DNA of 64,000 bases from Diprion similis (lineage: Eukaryota > Arthropoda > Insecta > Hymenoptera > Diprionidae), in NCBI RefSeq assembly GCF_021155765.1, contig NC_060108.1:11319425-11383424 (forward strand), in the 5' to 3' direction. Made by a program: the position numbers and the translations under genes. Of this stretch, positions 48,401-60,557 are shown piece after piece (position 1 is the stretch's first letter; every line of letters starts with the position of its first letter). Below the pieces are notes generated by a model, which was not told the origin of the DNA, did no database searches, and saw only the letters and a program-made list of their open reading frames with translations.

Positions 48401-49900
48401 CTGATATCGAACAACTCGCATCTCATTAAATATATTATTTGTTTAAACATAGACATCGAAAATACGCAAAAAAACACAATTTTCATGAAACGAGCCCTTT
48501 TTTTCTATTTTTTTTTTATATACCTGAAAGCTCAGAGTTTTTCAGTAGGACTTGAAATTTTTTAAGTAAAATTCGATTTTACCAAGGAGTACAAGAAATG
48601 CGCCGCACGATTACCTTACAATTTCTTTCACATATTTCTCCAAAATATTGACTGCTAATTGTCATTGGTAACATATTTCGTAATGATATGTAGTCACGAA
48701 CGACTTTCGTACAAGAATAAAATCTTTAAATCCCATATATTATTATCATAATTATCACCAGTTATCAGTATTTTATTTATTTATTCGGAAAATCTAACTT
48801 TGACTTGTTCATGAACTAAAAAAAATGAGAGCGAAAAATTTGTATAACTTATTATTTTTAGCCCTGAAACAAGACGATTTATCTATATACATGCATAAGA
48901 CTGGGGCACTTTGGCCCTTTTAACTAGGGATACCCTTTATGTGAATCTTTCGTACCTTTGCTATCTAAACCAACAAAAACTAAGCCTATCGAACACTTTA
49001 TCACAGACAATTCGTTAATTCTTTATTCATCGTTAACAGCTTTAATTGTTTTCAACCCTTCATACTTTAAACATCAATTTCAACCATTAAAACCTCACCG
49101 TGTCTACGTTGAAAAAAATAATATATGCGAAAAGAGTTTTTTTACGTCAGGGACGTTTCTTTTTTCATAATTCGATACAGGCAACAACGGAGATATAAAT
49201 CAGTGGAGAAAAGTCGATTTTGCATAACTGAAAAATTGCATTTCAAATTTATCCCAGAGCGTGAATCGTAGAAGACTAAAACGTCGTCAATTTTTCTATC
49301 TCAGTGCACACTTTAGTTCAAACTTGTACACAATTCAAATTTTTATCCCGGATTATTGGCGTGTAATTGGTGGAATTGCCCATATTGTATATTTGCAAAA
49401 CAGATTGGTGAAGAATATCATTTCATTATATACAGAATTACTAGTTTTTTTCGTAAACATAAAATTCTGCAACATTGTGTCGGTGACTGTGTGCAAGTAT
49501 CAACAGTTTGATCAATAAAATAAAATAATAGTTGGCTATTATTATCATATTATATTCATATAACGATAAGAATTTTCACAACAATATTCTATAAAATTTA
49601 TATCTCGTAATAATTTCTTAATTTTTTTTTCTTCCTTTCTTCGATTCCGTTCCAACAATCATTATAATATGTATAATACATTATTTATAATATGTGTGCA
49701 CAGTATTTTCATTTATGCAATAACAACATTTATAAATGAAAACTTTAACGCGAATAATGCATTTTGTGTAAACGTGTTTAACGAATTATTATTTGTTATT
49801 TTTTTTTTTTTTACTTGGCAATTTTTCCGTTTAAATTTAATCGATCGATCTTCCAGTATTACAATTATGTGTAAACGATTTTTATTTGTTTGTTCGTTTC
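45412..49900. other. AT-rich intergenic, no gene seen
   Basis: Very AT-rich DNA with short open frames of Phe/Leu/Ile/Lys-rich composition. No recognisable domain, RNA gene or structured repeat was found by eye. Confidence 0.5.
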
Positions 49901-49927
49901 TTTCGAATCTATTTTGGACGGTTCAGC

Positions 49928-50119
49928 ATGGCTAGAATGTTTTTATTTCTTTGCATATTAATTGTCTGTACTCAGTCATCAATCTATCTCACCGACTTCA
50001 TTCAAGATCAGGTTCGAATTCCTTCATCATCTCCTGGTATCCAATGCGCAGGAAGAATATTTATATATTATACAAGTTGCTTAGTGTCAGATTTTTTACG
50101 CCACATTAACTTAACGTAA
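49928..50119 (+). CDS. Possible small secreted peptide, weak
   Basis: A 63-codon ATG-started frame whose N-terminus (MARMFLFLCILIVCTQSS) looks like a cleavable signal peptide, followed by a short polar segment with two cysteines. The surrounding DNA is AT-rich and hydrophobic frames arise easily there, so this may be chance. No family is recognised and no clear promoter is visible. Confidence 0.15.
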   Translation: MARMFLFLCILIVCTQSSIYLTDFIQDQVRIPSSSPGIQCAGRIFIYYTSCLVSDFLRHINLT

Positions 50120-50186
50120 AAAAAACGAAAGGCTAACTAGCTTGCATCATACACACAGTACGAGTTTTCGGCGTTTTGATATTTAT

Positions 50187-50508
50187 GCAATTTGGTGTGC
50201 GAATGAAAAATTCCATTAGTATCGTTAAATAGATTATCGAAAAATATTTGACACGTATTTTTTCTTTTTTCAATCCAATGTTTATTAACAAATATATAGG
50301 AAGTCGAATTCCGCGTGACGTCATAATGTTCATTTTTTCACATTGTACTATATCTATATCTAAGCACATTGTGACGTCACGCGTCAATTTCAAACTGTTA
50401 TACCTTCGTTAGGGAACGTTGAATTGAAAAAAGAAAAAATTGGTGTCAATTATTTTTCGACATTCCATCCAACGATACTAATGGAATTTTTCATTTGCAC
50501 ACCTAATT
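50187..50508. mobile_element. Foldback MITE with paired TGACGTCA motifs
   Basis: The arms run inward from TTTGGTGTGCGAATG (about 50191) and from the opposite edge GCACACCTAATTA (about 50508). The outer ~38 bases match almost perfectly (AAAAATTCCATTAGTATCGTT in one arm, inverted in the other), with weaker symmetry to the centre. Each arm carries CGCGTGACGTCA or its complement (near 50311 and 50371). There is no coding capacity. It lies just downstream of the DUSP22-like stop codon and contains a minus-strand AATAAA (plus-strand TTTATT 50281-50286). Confidence 0.8.
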
Positions 50509-50711
50509 AACGCAGTCGTACAACAATCAGTTGATTTCAGCGCCATATTGCTTTTATACAGTTTCACGCCATATGATGGATCCCAATATCGCTTTTTTGG
50601 ACATCCGTTCTTTACTCATATAATGCATAATCCAATGAAGTTCGTCTCATCAGTTTGTCATCTAATGATCCCAATCCGCTGGGTAAACAAATGAATAACG
50701 TATTCCTACCG
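50509..50711 (-). other. 3' UTR of DUSP22-like gene (probable)
   Basis: Sequence directly downstream of the stop on the minus strand. No canonical AATAAA is evident before the foldback MITE; the nearest seen (plus-strand TTTATT 50281-50286) is inside it. Confidence 0.35.
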
Positions 50712-53700
50712 TTACGTTATCTTATTTTGGGACTCATTGTCGGCCTGATTCAGCGTCTGAGGCTGTGGCGAGACCGGAAGTCTAGCCTGATTGGCCTGGA
50801 GGTTAACGGGATTGCAGCGTGGCCAATGTTGCGGAGAAGACGGTGGAGTCGCTCTGGGAGTGACAGGAGCTGATCCAGCGCGCAGACGCCATTTGTTTCC
50901 CGAATTTGGCGGCCCACCTCTGCCAACCGTCGAGAGGTTGGTATTGCTGCTGCTGCATGCAACGGCGCTGGATAAATCCACTCGAGATATGGCTCTGAAA
51001 AAAATAAAAGTTGGTAGGCTGTATGGCGTGCTTGAATGGAGAGTATCTGACTATCAGCATTAAAAAAGCAAGGAAATGGTATTGGATTTGTTTTGAAGCT
51101 ATGGCTTATACGCTGTTATATAATTAAAACTACAGGTTTTTGTTGAGGAAATTTAAGGTGATTCCGTTTTATCCTTACTGCCTTTATCTAGTAACTTTCG
51201 TATGAAATATTTACCGATTAAATCTATTGCTCCCGAATTAATTGACCAGTCCACTTGAAATGAAACACCCGGTTTACAAGTGTAATAAGTGACTATGTAT
51301 ATAATGATGTATAAATTGAAAACAAAAAATCGCGTACGAAAGTCTGTGAAGATTCCTGGAAAACTCTGAGAATTATGAATTATTCTGAAATTGGGGTTAT
51401 GTCCACAATTTTGTGACGGCCAGTCAAGAGATATTAAAAAAATTATGTCACATCTTCATCGAATACTTCATTTTCTTTCGCAATTTCATCCGAATCAATC
51501 ACTCGATTTTTCAGAATTCAGGTGATATAAGTAGCCAGAATTAGTAGAATTTAAAAAATTTTAATTTAAAAACCGAATACTTGATGTATCACCAGAGCTT
51601 TGGCATACATACACACGTACTGACTTATTAGAAAATACTCGAAAATGTTTGAGCGAGCACATTTTTAATGAATTTCTCTCAACGCCCGCTTCGAAAATTC
51701 GATTTTCAAAGCCTGTGAACCGTGCCTGAAGCGTTCCATTTCCGAAACGTGCGGTAAAACGACGTTAGCGCATGCGCATACTTGAAATGCTATATTTTAC
51801 ACACTAGGGCTTTCTTCAGCGCATGCGCACTGTCGAATATCTCAATTTTACGCACTGATGTGTCATTGAGCGTAAGTAACCTAACCTAATACCTTCATTG
51901 CTTCTCAAATCAAACTTTCCCTCGCAAGTGTGACAAAAAATAGCGTATATCACGTCGTTTTTCGCGAAAACGAGTACAACAGGTGCACTTTGCTTTGCAA
52001 TTCCGTCTAAAAATGCACGACAAACATTCTATCGTATCTGCCGCTTCGCCTTTTCTGCAATTCTATGAATTGAACAGTGACAATTTTACCTGGACGGGGG
52101 TGCAGATCCCGTATAAGAGTGCAGACCTGCTGGTCCACTGCGCGGTCGTTGACCAGACGCGATGGTACTGGCTGATCTCGGAAACGCCGGCGAGGGTGGC
52201 GCCGATGGGAGCATCCTTGGAGAATGTGGCGGTGTCCTCCCGGTCGTCAGGCTAGTCGTACTTGTGGTTGAAGATTTTCTCCTCAAATTTCTGCAATTTA
52301 GTGCATGCTAATCTTGTCATACGATCACTCTGATCACATGCGCATCATGCCAGTAATCCAAAACGAATCGGCCTTCGAAAAATGGGATTAGATCGCATGG
52401 AAAAATACTTTAAATGAATTATTCCGACAAGAATTAAAAAGAATTTAGTTCGTCGTGAGAATTTAGTTCGATGTCTAAAAACACCCTAACTTTTTCGAAT
52501 TCGTTTTGATTTACTGGGATACCTACCCACAAATCTTATACTGCCTAATCACGCTTCATTGACTTGCGAGGTAAAATATCCTCAACTTGGGTGTAAGTGT
52601 AAGTAAGTTCGTACCCAAAACTTGTTTTTCTATGAAAATTTAGCATTATCTATAAATTCGCGATACGAATTTACACCCAAATCCGTCAGGGACTGTTTTA
52701 CGTATCAGGGTGCCCAGTTTAATCTTATAATGAGTGGAGGTATAATAATGATGGCGGTGTACTGTTTTACTAACCATGATTGTGACACTTTGTTTCAAGA
52801 AACAAGAAAAAAAATCGAAGACAAAAGAATCGAGTTTTGACCATTTTTAAACACTTCTAAATTCTTAAGCAGCCCCTAAAAAGTTTCTAATTGATCTGAA
52901 ATTTGGGTTCAAGGGGATAGTGGCGGGTTCCATAATATCAAAACCTAACAAACTGTCATACGAAACTGAAAAAAAAAAATAATGGGTCATAATAGTTCAC
53001 AAAATTGCACATAATCTAGATTCAGGAAACGCAGCTGGTCAACCGCTTTTTGTCTATCAATGTGTCGTCTTTGATATTTCTACTCGCCTGCCCCCAAAAT
53101 TGACTTCAGTCCCATTCCACAAATAGCGTGAAACACGTTTCTTACCTTTTGGATGGCTGCCGGCAAAGGCCAGTTGGACAAGTGCGCCCCATGGCACACT
53201 TACCCTCGCATACTTCTCTCGCAAGTGCCAGACTCTCGTAGTTGCAGAGAGCAGCTCTGCAGATTTCTGCGTCTGATGCTGCTAGAGCTAAGCTAGGATA
53301 TCGTTCTTTCAATCTTCTTCGTTCCTGTAACGGAAATGAAACGTAAATATCACACCGAAACGAGTTCTGTTACACATGCCATTGCTAATGATACTTTTGA
53401 GGCAAGCCTGACATAACAGTGCAATGTCAATACCGAATTTAGAGCAATGGAATGTGCACGTACCTCCTGGAGGCGAGTGGCCTCAAAGTCTTGTAGCTGC
53501 TGCTGAAAACCAACGTTAGGATTTGCCACCGCACGACCAACGCGAACTACTTTGAGTGCCTCTTTCCAAGAGAGATCCGTGGTACTCATGATGTAAGCTA
53601 CTGCTACTGTTACGCTGCGGGACATCCCCGCTAAGCTTTTGGAAGAAGAGAACAGAAGCAGAACACGATAGGTACCAGAATTCGTGTAGATTGTACATAT

Positions 53701-56700
53701 TACATGCAGAAAAAATTAAACCTCGTTTGGAGTTGTTTACACTCTTACTACCAACGAATGAAATCATGTTTTACACTATTTTACTACACTGAGAAAACAG
53801 CCAGAGAATTTCTGTATCTTCCAGAAAATTCGCAAGTGCCTATTTGGTCAAGAATATCAAGAGACGTTTTTTAGATCTTGGGGGCACTTTAGTGACAAAT
53901 CACCGTTACAGCATCTTGCAACTACGTTAGACAATGTTTCAGTGTCAAGGTGTTAAAATAACACGTTTACGAGGATCCTCCCATTATCTAAACACATTTA
54001 ACCAAAGTCTTTTCAAACAGGGACTGTAAGAAATATGAAAGCGTTGGACTCGACAAAACCACAAACAAATCAGCATGGCCTTAGAGCGAGTTCAGAATTT
54101 TTAGAGAGTATTTACCAAATTAAATTCAAAAGTAGAAGAATGACAATCAAACCCTTTATAACGAGGATTTCAAGGATCATCAAATCAACGAGTAGACGAA
54201 AAAAAGACCAGAAATATGGTTCTAATTACCAGTGTATCAGGACGTTGCCACCTCGAAGTCGAGCAGCATGGATGAAGTCATTGCAGAGTGGAAAGTACTG
54301 GGTCAAGTTCTGATCGGGGGTATCGGCTGCCAGTATACACAGATAGTGCTTATCCTGCCGAAATAAAACCATCAATTGTATTCTGAGACCATGGCTCCAC
54401 TTTTCTTGGCACAATTTCACTTACGGAGTGTAAACGCCGAGCTGCGTCATGGATGGCAAGAATATGGGTGATCTCATAGCGCTCCAACTGAGCCGCATCC
54501 TTACTGTCCCGGTAATTGCCCACGTATAACCCGGGCAAGACCTAAAATATGGAGAGGACCCGGAGCGATAAATTACTCCACTCATTAGTCGCAAACTTGC
54601 TTATCGCTAACTTGAAATTAATCATTCAAGTCCGTGTTTTTACGTTGAGAGGAAAATGGAATTGATATAATATCTTCAATCTTGATTGGCAGTTGAAGCG
54701 AGGCTTTGGATACTTGAACGAATAGCATACTACAGCAGAAATAAAAAGATTTCAGATCGTTGTTGTACTGACCTAATTTTCAGGGATGTCATTCGTTTTC
54801 TCACTCTATGGTTTGTCTCTTACTAATGGTCATCGTGGACAATGTGTCCATGACGTGTACGAAAATTCTTTTTACACGTCCTAAATTCACTCATCCGCAT
54901 GTGATTATCGTCAAGAGAATTCTAATGAAGGGAAGCGGTACGGTCTGACTTAATTTTGCCTGTGTTTCTTTATATAATATATTCCAAACGTTAGTTTTAA
55001 CGACGCACATTGTCTGGCTGAAAAAATTACACTTAATTTCACGTGGTTCGGCAATTTTTTAGCAATTCTGAAGAATAGTTTGCCATGTAGTCTGGGGTTT
55101 GGATATTATTGTAACGTCTTAAAAAGGAAAGAAGCTAAAACGACCTGACGCCTCTGGAATATAAAGGAAAACGTGTGATATAAATGAAGGCGGTCGCTGA
55201 CCGAAAAGCATCGATTACTTTCTGAACCAGAAATAAGCATTCGTACCTTATACACACTACAGTTTCGCTGAAAACGTTCCTTTTGCGATGATTTTAACCA
55301 ACATTGTTTATAAATTATGCTTATTCTGTAACAAAGTTAATTATAATCATCCTCATTCGGGTTACAGTAGTTTTTCCATTTTAAGGGGTTCGTTAATAAT
55401 TAGAGGCTTTATGAAATTTGCCTGCCTAAAGCACTGAGAAGTATAATAAAAAATTAAAAAATAACAACGCCTAATCTAACGAACACCGAGTTGTTTAATT
55501 CCAGCCTCATTATTTCAGGACACGAACACGCGACACTGTGCCAAGCCTCTATCTCCGTATATGCATGCACATGTGTTTCTTTTCCCGGTGGTATTAAAAA
55601 TCAACCTGATTGTCGAATCTCGGATTTCACGCCACAGTGAAATCATTCGTTATTCACCTGGATTCCAACGTTTGAATCCCTCGACATTCGGACAAGATGA
55701 ATCGGACATGTCTAAATTCGATTCGAGGAACATTTTCCATTTTCTATATTTTTAAAACAATCTCATTTTATTCACTGCCAGACTACGATCTATTCTATTA
55801 TTTATATTCCGTTCTTCTGACCCTCCAACAGCGTACCAAAAACATAGCAAATATTTATAAACCCGATTAATACAATATTTTATGACATAGTAGAGAGGAG
55901 GCCGCGGTTATACCGAGTGATATCTACTGAAGATCGCGCAGCCATGATATTTGCAAACATGTATACGTGTACTGTGCATGGTGTAACATATAGTACAAAT
56001 AGATTACTTTACACATTTACTGTGGGATTACTTTATGCGAGTATAGACTTGGCCACGGTACATAGGTATAATACTATCACTTTCATCGCTGAGATCGATC
56101 GATCGCTCGTCTAATACACCGGGTATCATGTCATGTCCGAGGGTATTACAATCCTTTAGGCCCATCTATGTATTCACGAACGTGTACATACATACCCGTG
56201 CAGCTACATTAGATTATCGCTGTTTCGTGTCAAGCATCATTTTGAACGGAAAGAAAATATATCTATAGGTACATCTGGAAGCTCGTGTCACTTTCAGGCT
56301 TTCGATTTCACGCGAAACATGCATGGCTGAGAATATTATAATATTTATACTGAATATTGAAAACTTTCAGAAACAGAATCTTTATAATAATAGAAATTGA
56401 ACTTTACGAGTAGCTAATTCTTATAAATTTTTATATTGAACTTCAGAGAAAAAATTTCATGTATTACGGTTATTTATTATATAGAAATTTTGCGGTAAGG
56501 CTTCGGGTTTTGTAATATATAATCATTCAGGTAACCCAGAGAAAAGTTTTTCACAAATTCTGCGGAGAATCAGAAAATATATGCAGAGATAGCTAGTATC
56601 ATAAACTCACTAACTTTAAAAGTCGAGATATGAAAAAAATTTAAAGAAGAAAAACCGATCGATGGACCGAAATTTTCTACAGTGGTATCTAATTATTGGG

Positions 56701-58831
56701 ATTAATATTATTGTTTGTATTCTCTGTTGTTTTTACACAATTTTTCAGAATTTCACAGTCACTGTTTCGAATTCGGCTCTAATTAAAACTTATGAAAATC
56801 TCAATGCACTTGTTGTATGTTTTTGCTGACTCTAATTTTTTTCGACTTTGAAATTGAAATCAACTGTAATTCAGCGATAGAAACTTTTTATACAAACTGA
56901 GGATTCTCGAACGAATTTACACCAAGTATGTGTAATTTAACTTTTCAGAGGTTCGACTTGACTCAACATAATTAAATCTACTTGCAAAAATTTTAAATCC
57001 ATCGAATCTAAAAAATGCAATGTATTTATTAATGCGACAATCCATGGTGTAGCAATATTATTGTCAACATGACATAAATCCGTCACTTTACATTCTACAC
57101 TCGCAAGTCACGATTTTAAACTTTAGATAATTACGAATTCATTTCATTCATTATTTCATGCTTGATTTTTCATTCTGAATGTAAAACATTGTTGCAAATG
57201 CCATGTACAATCACCATCGTATGAATCTACATACTACGCCACTTCAAATCAATTAATCGATAAGAATTCAAAGTTTTTCCACACTACAAATCAGTCTGTG
57301 TTGTCGAACCGTCGCCGTTTGTTGATTCGGAATAGATTTTGTACAGTCAAATAAAATTCGGTATCGCATTCAACGATTATATACTCGTTAGCCTAGATTA
57401 TATGGCTCACGATATATTTTTTCTTTTACTTTTCTTTCCGCACGAAATGCGATGGCGTAATTTTTTCTTTACAATATTATTCCCGAGTACACAATATTAA
57501 AACGTGAAGCGCACCATTAATGCCAGTTTTTATACGACGATTATAGCACAGGATTTGTCAGAATGTTTATTCAAATCTGCGAAAGTCAATTTTTCTCAAA
57601 GCTGTGATACATTATATTCTCTGTTGAAAAATGGTTTGTATATTATTTGTAGTCATTATAAAATCGATCACAAATCATATATTTATCACAAGAATAGTAC
57701 TTTTCACGTGGAAGTATCTTTACAATAATCTTGGATCAAGTACACAGAAACCTTGAAGTATTCAACAGATTTTTTCCGTGAATTTTCGGGTTTTAGAATG
57801 CAGAATTTTTAAATAAAATCATGATTATATTATTTCGACTATAGTTTTTATATTATTCTAGTATCGTAAGAAGAAAGACGGTTTCTGATATAATTACGAT
57901 TTCATTCGTAAATTATTCATTCTCAAACATGAAAATTCACGAAAAAAATACGGGCAACTAGACTTAAGATATTTAAAAAAATTAAATTCTCCGTCTAAAT
58001 ATTAATTTTTTGAGTCATATATTATTACGAAAATATCGATAAAGTAAATGATTGAATCCAATTTAAAAAAAACTACGCTTACCCTTAGGGCCGTTGACAT
58101 GAAATCTTACTAAGACCACTCAAATATCAAAGAAAATAAAACGAATGTTGACCAGAATTATTGCACCGAGTTACTAATATTTCTTAATTTTTTATCACAA
58201 TTTTCGTCAGCTGTTATTTTACAATTAGAACAAAACGCGTTTCTTTTTGGCCACCTCGTATTGGCCATTAGACCCGGTACATTCCAACGGAACTTGAGTA
58301 TACTCAAGTCAAACATATGGTTACGTAACGTATAGCGAAAAGCTGTGAAAGACCATTTATTCAGCTTTAAAAGGCCCCCTCACTGACAACACTATCTCAG
58401 TAGTAGTAAATGGACCAGCTGCGATGAATTGCGGTCCAATCGCAGGCCAGTAAATTATTCAGCATCATGTACACGACTTGAATTTTCATTCCTACCCCAA
58501 GCTGCTGTATATATTTTCGTCTCACTGTTGTCAGATTTGAATCTACTATAAAATAGAAATAAATCTATAACGAATTAACGTCTTTTTCGCAACTAAAAAT
58601 AAGAATTTTATGACTTTACTATTTTAAATTATCAATTAATATTGGGGTGAAAATTATTCCGTCGAAAATATTCTTGTTTGAATGCAGTTTTCTCTTTCTT
58701 TAGCAAAGTTTTTTCTTTACAATTTCTGTACATTTGCAAATTGCTGTGTAAAGAAACTGCACAGCGGCACTTTACAAGACACGCGAATCGATTACTTGTT
58801 ACCACGCTACCTTGTTCATGCCATTCCCCAT
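50712..58831 (-). CDS. DUSP22: DUSP22/DUSP15-type dual-specificity phosphatase with long C-terminal tail
   Basis: Cysteine-dependent phosphatase of the JSP1/DUSP22 family, which acts on MAPK/JNK and kinase signalling. Seven coding exons on the minus strand join in frame: 58811-58831, 54425-54541, 54230-54354, 53464-53635, 53146-53324, 52090-52290 and 50712-50994, giving 365 residues. Exon 1 encodes only MGNGMNK, identical to the vertebrate N-myristoylation start. Then VLPGLYVGNYRD, the general-acid loop AADTPDQNL (Asp57) and the signature HCLAGMSRS with Cys88 and Arg94, the same numbering as human DUSP22. NPNVGFQQQLQDFE ends the catalytic domain. The tail adds a cysteine-rich block (EVCEGKCAMGRTCPTGLC) and a long Ser/Pro-rich region (TPPHSPRMLPSAPPSPAFP) absent from vertebrate DUSP22 (about 184-205 residues) but, from memory, like the Drosophila CG10089 form. 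The first intron is 4.3 kb. Confidence 0.94.
50995..52089 (-). other. Intron of DUSP22-like gene with GCGCATGCGC pair
   Basis: Intron between the last two coding exons. It contains two AGCGCATGCGCA-type palindromes at about 51767 and 51818, matching the NRF1/erect-wing consensus, within a loosely duplicated ~50-base unit. A short CCTAACCTAA telomere-like phrase lies near 51880. Confidence 0.55.
52291..53145 (-). other. Intron of DUSP22-like gene
   Basis: AT-rich intron. An ATG-less plus-strand frame at 52622-52840 has no similarity and is treated as chance. Confidence 0.6.
53636..54229 (-). other. Intron of DUSP22-like gene
   Basis: AT-rich intron between exons 3 and 4 with no other feature seen. 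Confidence 0.6.
54542..58810 (-). other. Large first intron of DUSP22-like gene
   Basis: A 4.3-kb AT-rich intron separating the 7-codon myristoylation exon from the catalytic exons. No nested gene or repeat family is recognisable; open frames are short. Confidence 0.6.
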
Positions 58832-59060
58832 GGCGGTTAGAATCCAAGCAACGAATAGCTACGGTGTAGAAATACAGGGCGGCCATCAATCCGTTGTTTT
58901 CGTAGCTGTTCGCTTCCTGCCAGCTCCCGTAGAACTTCCTTCCGGCTCGCTATCACCCCTTTTCATGGTTCCTCTCCACCCTTCTGCTGCTGCGACAGGA
59001 GCAGCTTCTGAAGCCTTGAACAGGCGTAACATCAATTTATTCGACTTTACTTTTTATAAT
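58832..59060 (-). promoter_or_regulatory. 5' UTR and probable promoter of DUSP22-like gene
   Basis: GC-richer block immediately upstream (minus strand) of the ATG at 58829-58831. It includes minus-strand GAGCCGGAAGGAAG near 58935, an ETS-type site. No TATA box. This is the expected position of a housekeeping promoter. Confidence 0.4.
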
Positions 59061-59091
59061 GGTCGATTTCCTTAAAGCAATCAGGTTTTCA

Positions 59092-59320
59092 TTCAACCCT
59101 TTCACCTCAAAAATTTTCATGTTCTCGTCTTATCGCAGCTTATTTACGACTTCGAATGATCTTGGTTACTTCGTAGTTTTTTCGATTTTTCATCCGCCAT
59201 ATTGGATTTAAAATGACCGATCTCCGACTTCAGATTCGTCATCAGCGACCTCAAAAATTGACGAGTTAAAAAATTTGGGCCGAAACATTAGCTGAAAAAT
59301 CTGTGACTCAAAGGGTTGAA
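59092..59320. mobile_element. ~230-bp TIR element (TTCAACCCTTT ends)
   Basis: TTCAACCCTTT at 59092 and AAAGGGTTGAA ending at 59320 are inverted. The interior has phrases such as CCGCCATATTGGATTTAAAATGACCGA and GATTCGTCATCAGCGACCTC split across it, related to those in the element at 59969-60552, so the two belong to one family. Non-coding. Confidence 0.7.
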
Positions 59321-59968
59321 CGTCTCTCTTTTACCTATTCATTTTTCAATATATAAACAATTTGAAAACACTTAGATTTGTATTTTATCCAACAATTTCA
59401 ATATCATACTTGTCGCGTTACAATTCTTTCCAAACGGAGAATGAACTCGAATTGAAAACGAAAAAACTGTATAAATTATTCCCGAACAACAGCGTCAATA
59501 TAAAAATTGAAAAATTATTTTTCGAAAATCGACCGAATCGTTTTACATGTGCGGCAGCTATCGCGTAGGCATATCGACGATGTTGACGTGGCATGAACAC
59601 ATAAATTCCAATGAAAAATTATTTTCCATTCAATTATGTACATCCTATAGACCCGTGTGTATATATGTGTATGTGGAATGCAGGCGTTTAGATACATGCC
59701 GGAACACCTGCGATGTGATCGGCAGACTTTTCTAACAGTTCAGATCGATATTCCACCCCACAGTAAAGCACGTCAAGCAAAACTATACAAATATCCGGAC
59801 GGAATGGGATTACTTCTTTTTTTTTTTGTTTTTAAAATCAATAATAATTGATTTTACATTAAAGTCGAAACCGCTGATACAGTTTCTTAGATTAATATTA
59901 TCTGAATCTGAGGATATGTTAAATGGGTGAAATTTTGTACAAATAAATCGATGATCAATGAAAAATAA
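59321..59968. other. Intergenic between two related elements
   Basis: AT-rich DNA. A frame at 59657-59851 has a modestly protein-like middle (IDIPPHSKARQAKLYKYPDG) but no recognisable domain. Confidence 0.4.
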
Positions 59969-60552
59969 TTAAACCCTTTGAAGCATAGTGGGAACCCAAA
60001 TTTTTCTTGAATTTTTCTAATTTATGTACTTTTTTACGTATTTAGATCTGGTTTTTTGCACTATTTAGTTAGTTTACTGATGAACGGACATAAAAATACA
60101 GTCTAATTAGCATAATTGTACATAATATAAGATTTATAAATAAACAAACTAAAAAAAATGACGTTTTTTTCGGAAAAATTTATTTTTGAAGTATCTGTCC
60201 GAGGAAATAACTTGAAATTTAGTGAAAATGAGTTTTTGGGGTCGCTGATTACGAATACGAACTCAGATTTTCAAAATTGAAAATGGCGGATTCGAGATGG
60301 TGGCGAAAAGTTTCGGAACTTGTGCAATTTTGCTGAAAATGATAGATACGAGGTTTTTTTTTATTGCTAAATCCGAATGCGAACTCAGATTTTCAAAATC
60401 AAAATTCCACAATTTGCTAAATTTTTCTCCGCCATCTTGAATTTATCAAATCTAATACCAGATTCGTAATCAGTGACTCTAAAAGCCCCCGCGTGAGAAT
60501 TTCCACGATCATACGGCCGATCGTTTAAAAAATGTATGCTTCAAAGGGTTAA
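59969..60552. mobile_element. ~580-bp TIR element (TTAAACCCTTTGAAGCATA ends)
   Basis: The left end TTAAACCCTTTGAAGCATA at 59969 and right end TATGCTTCAAAGGGTTAA finishing at 60552 are near-perfect inverted repeats. The interior repeats the phrases GTCGCTGATTACGAATACG, ACTCAGATTTTCAAAAT and GCCATCTTGAATTT on both strands, a motif set I recall as common in hymenopteran genomes. Non-coding. Confidence 0.8.
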
Positions 60553-60557
60553 CATCG

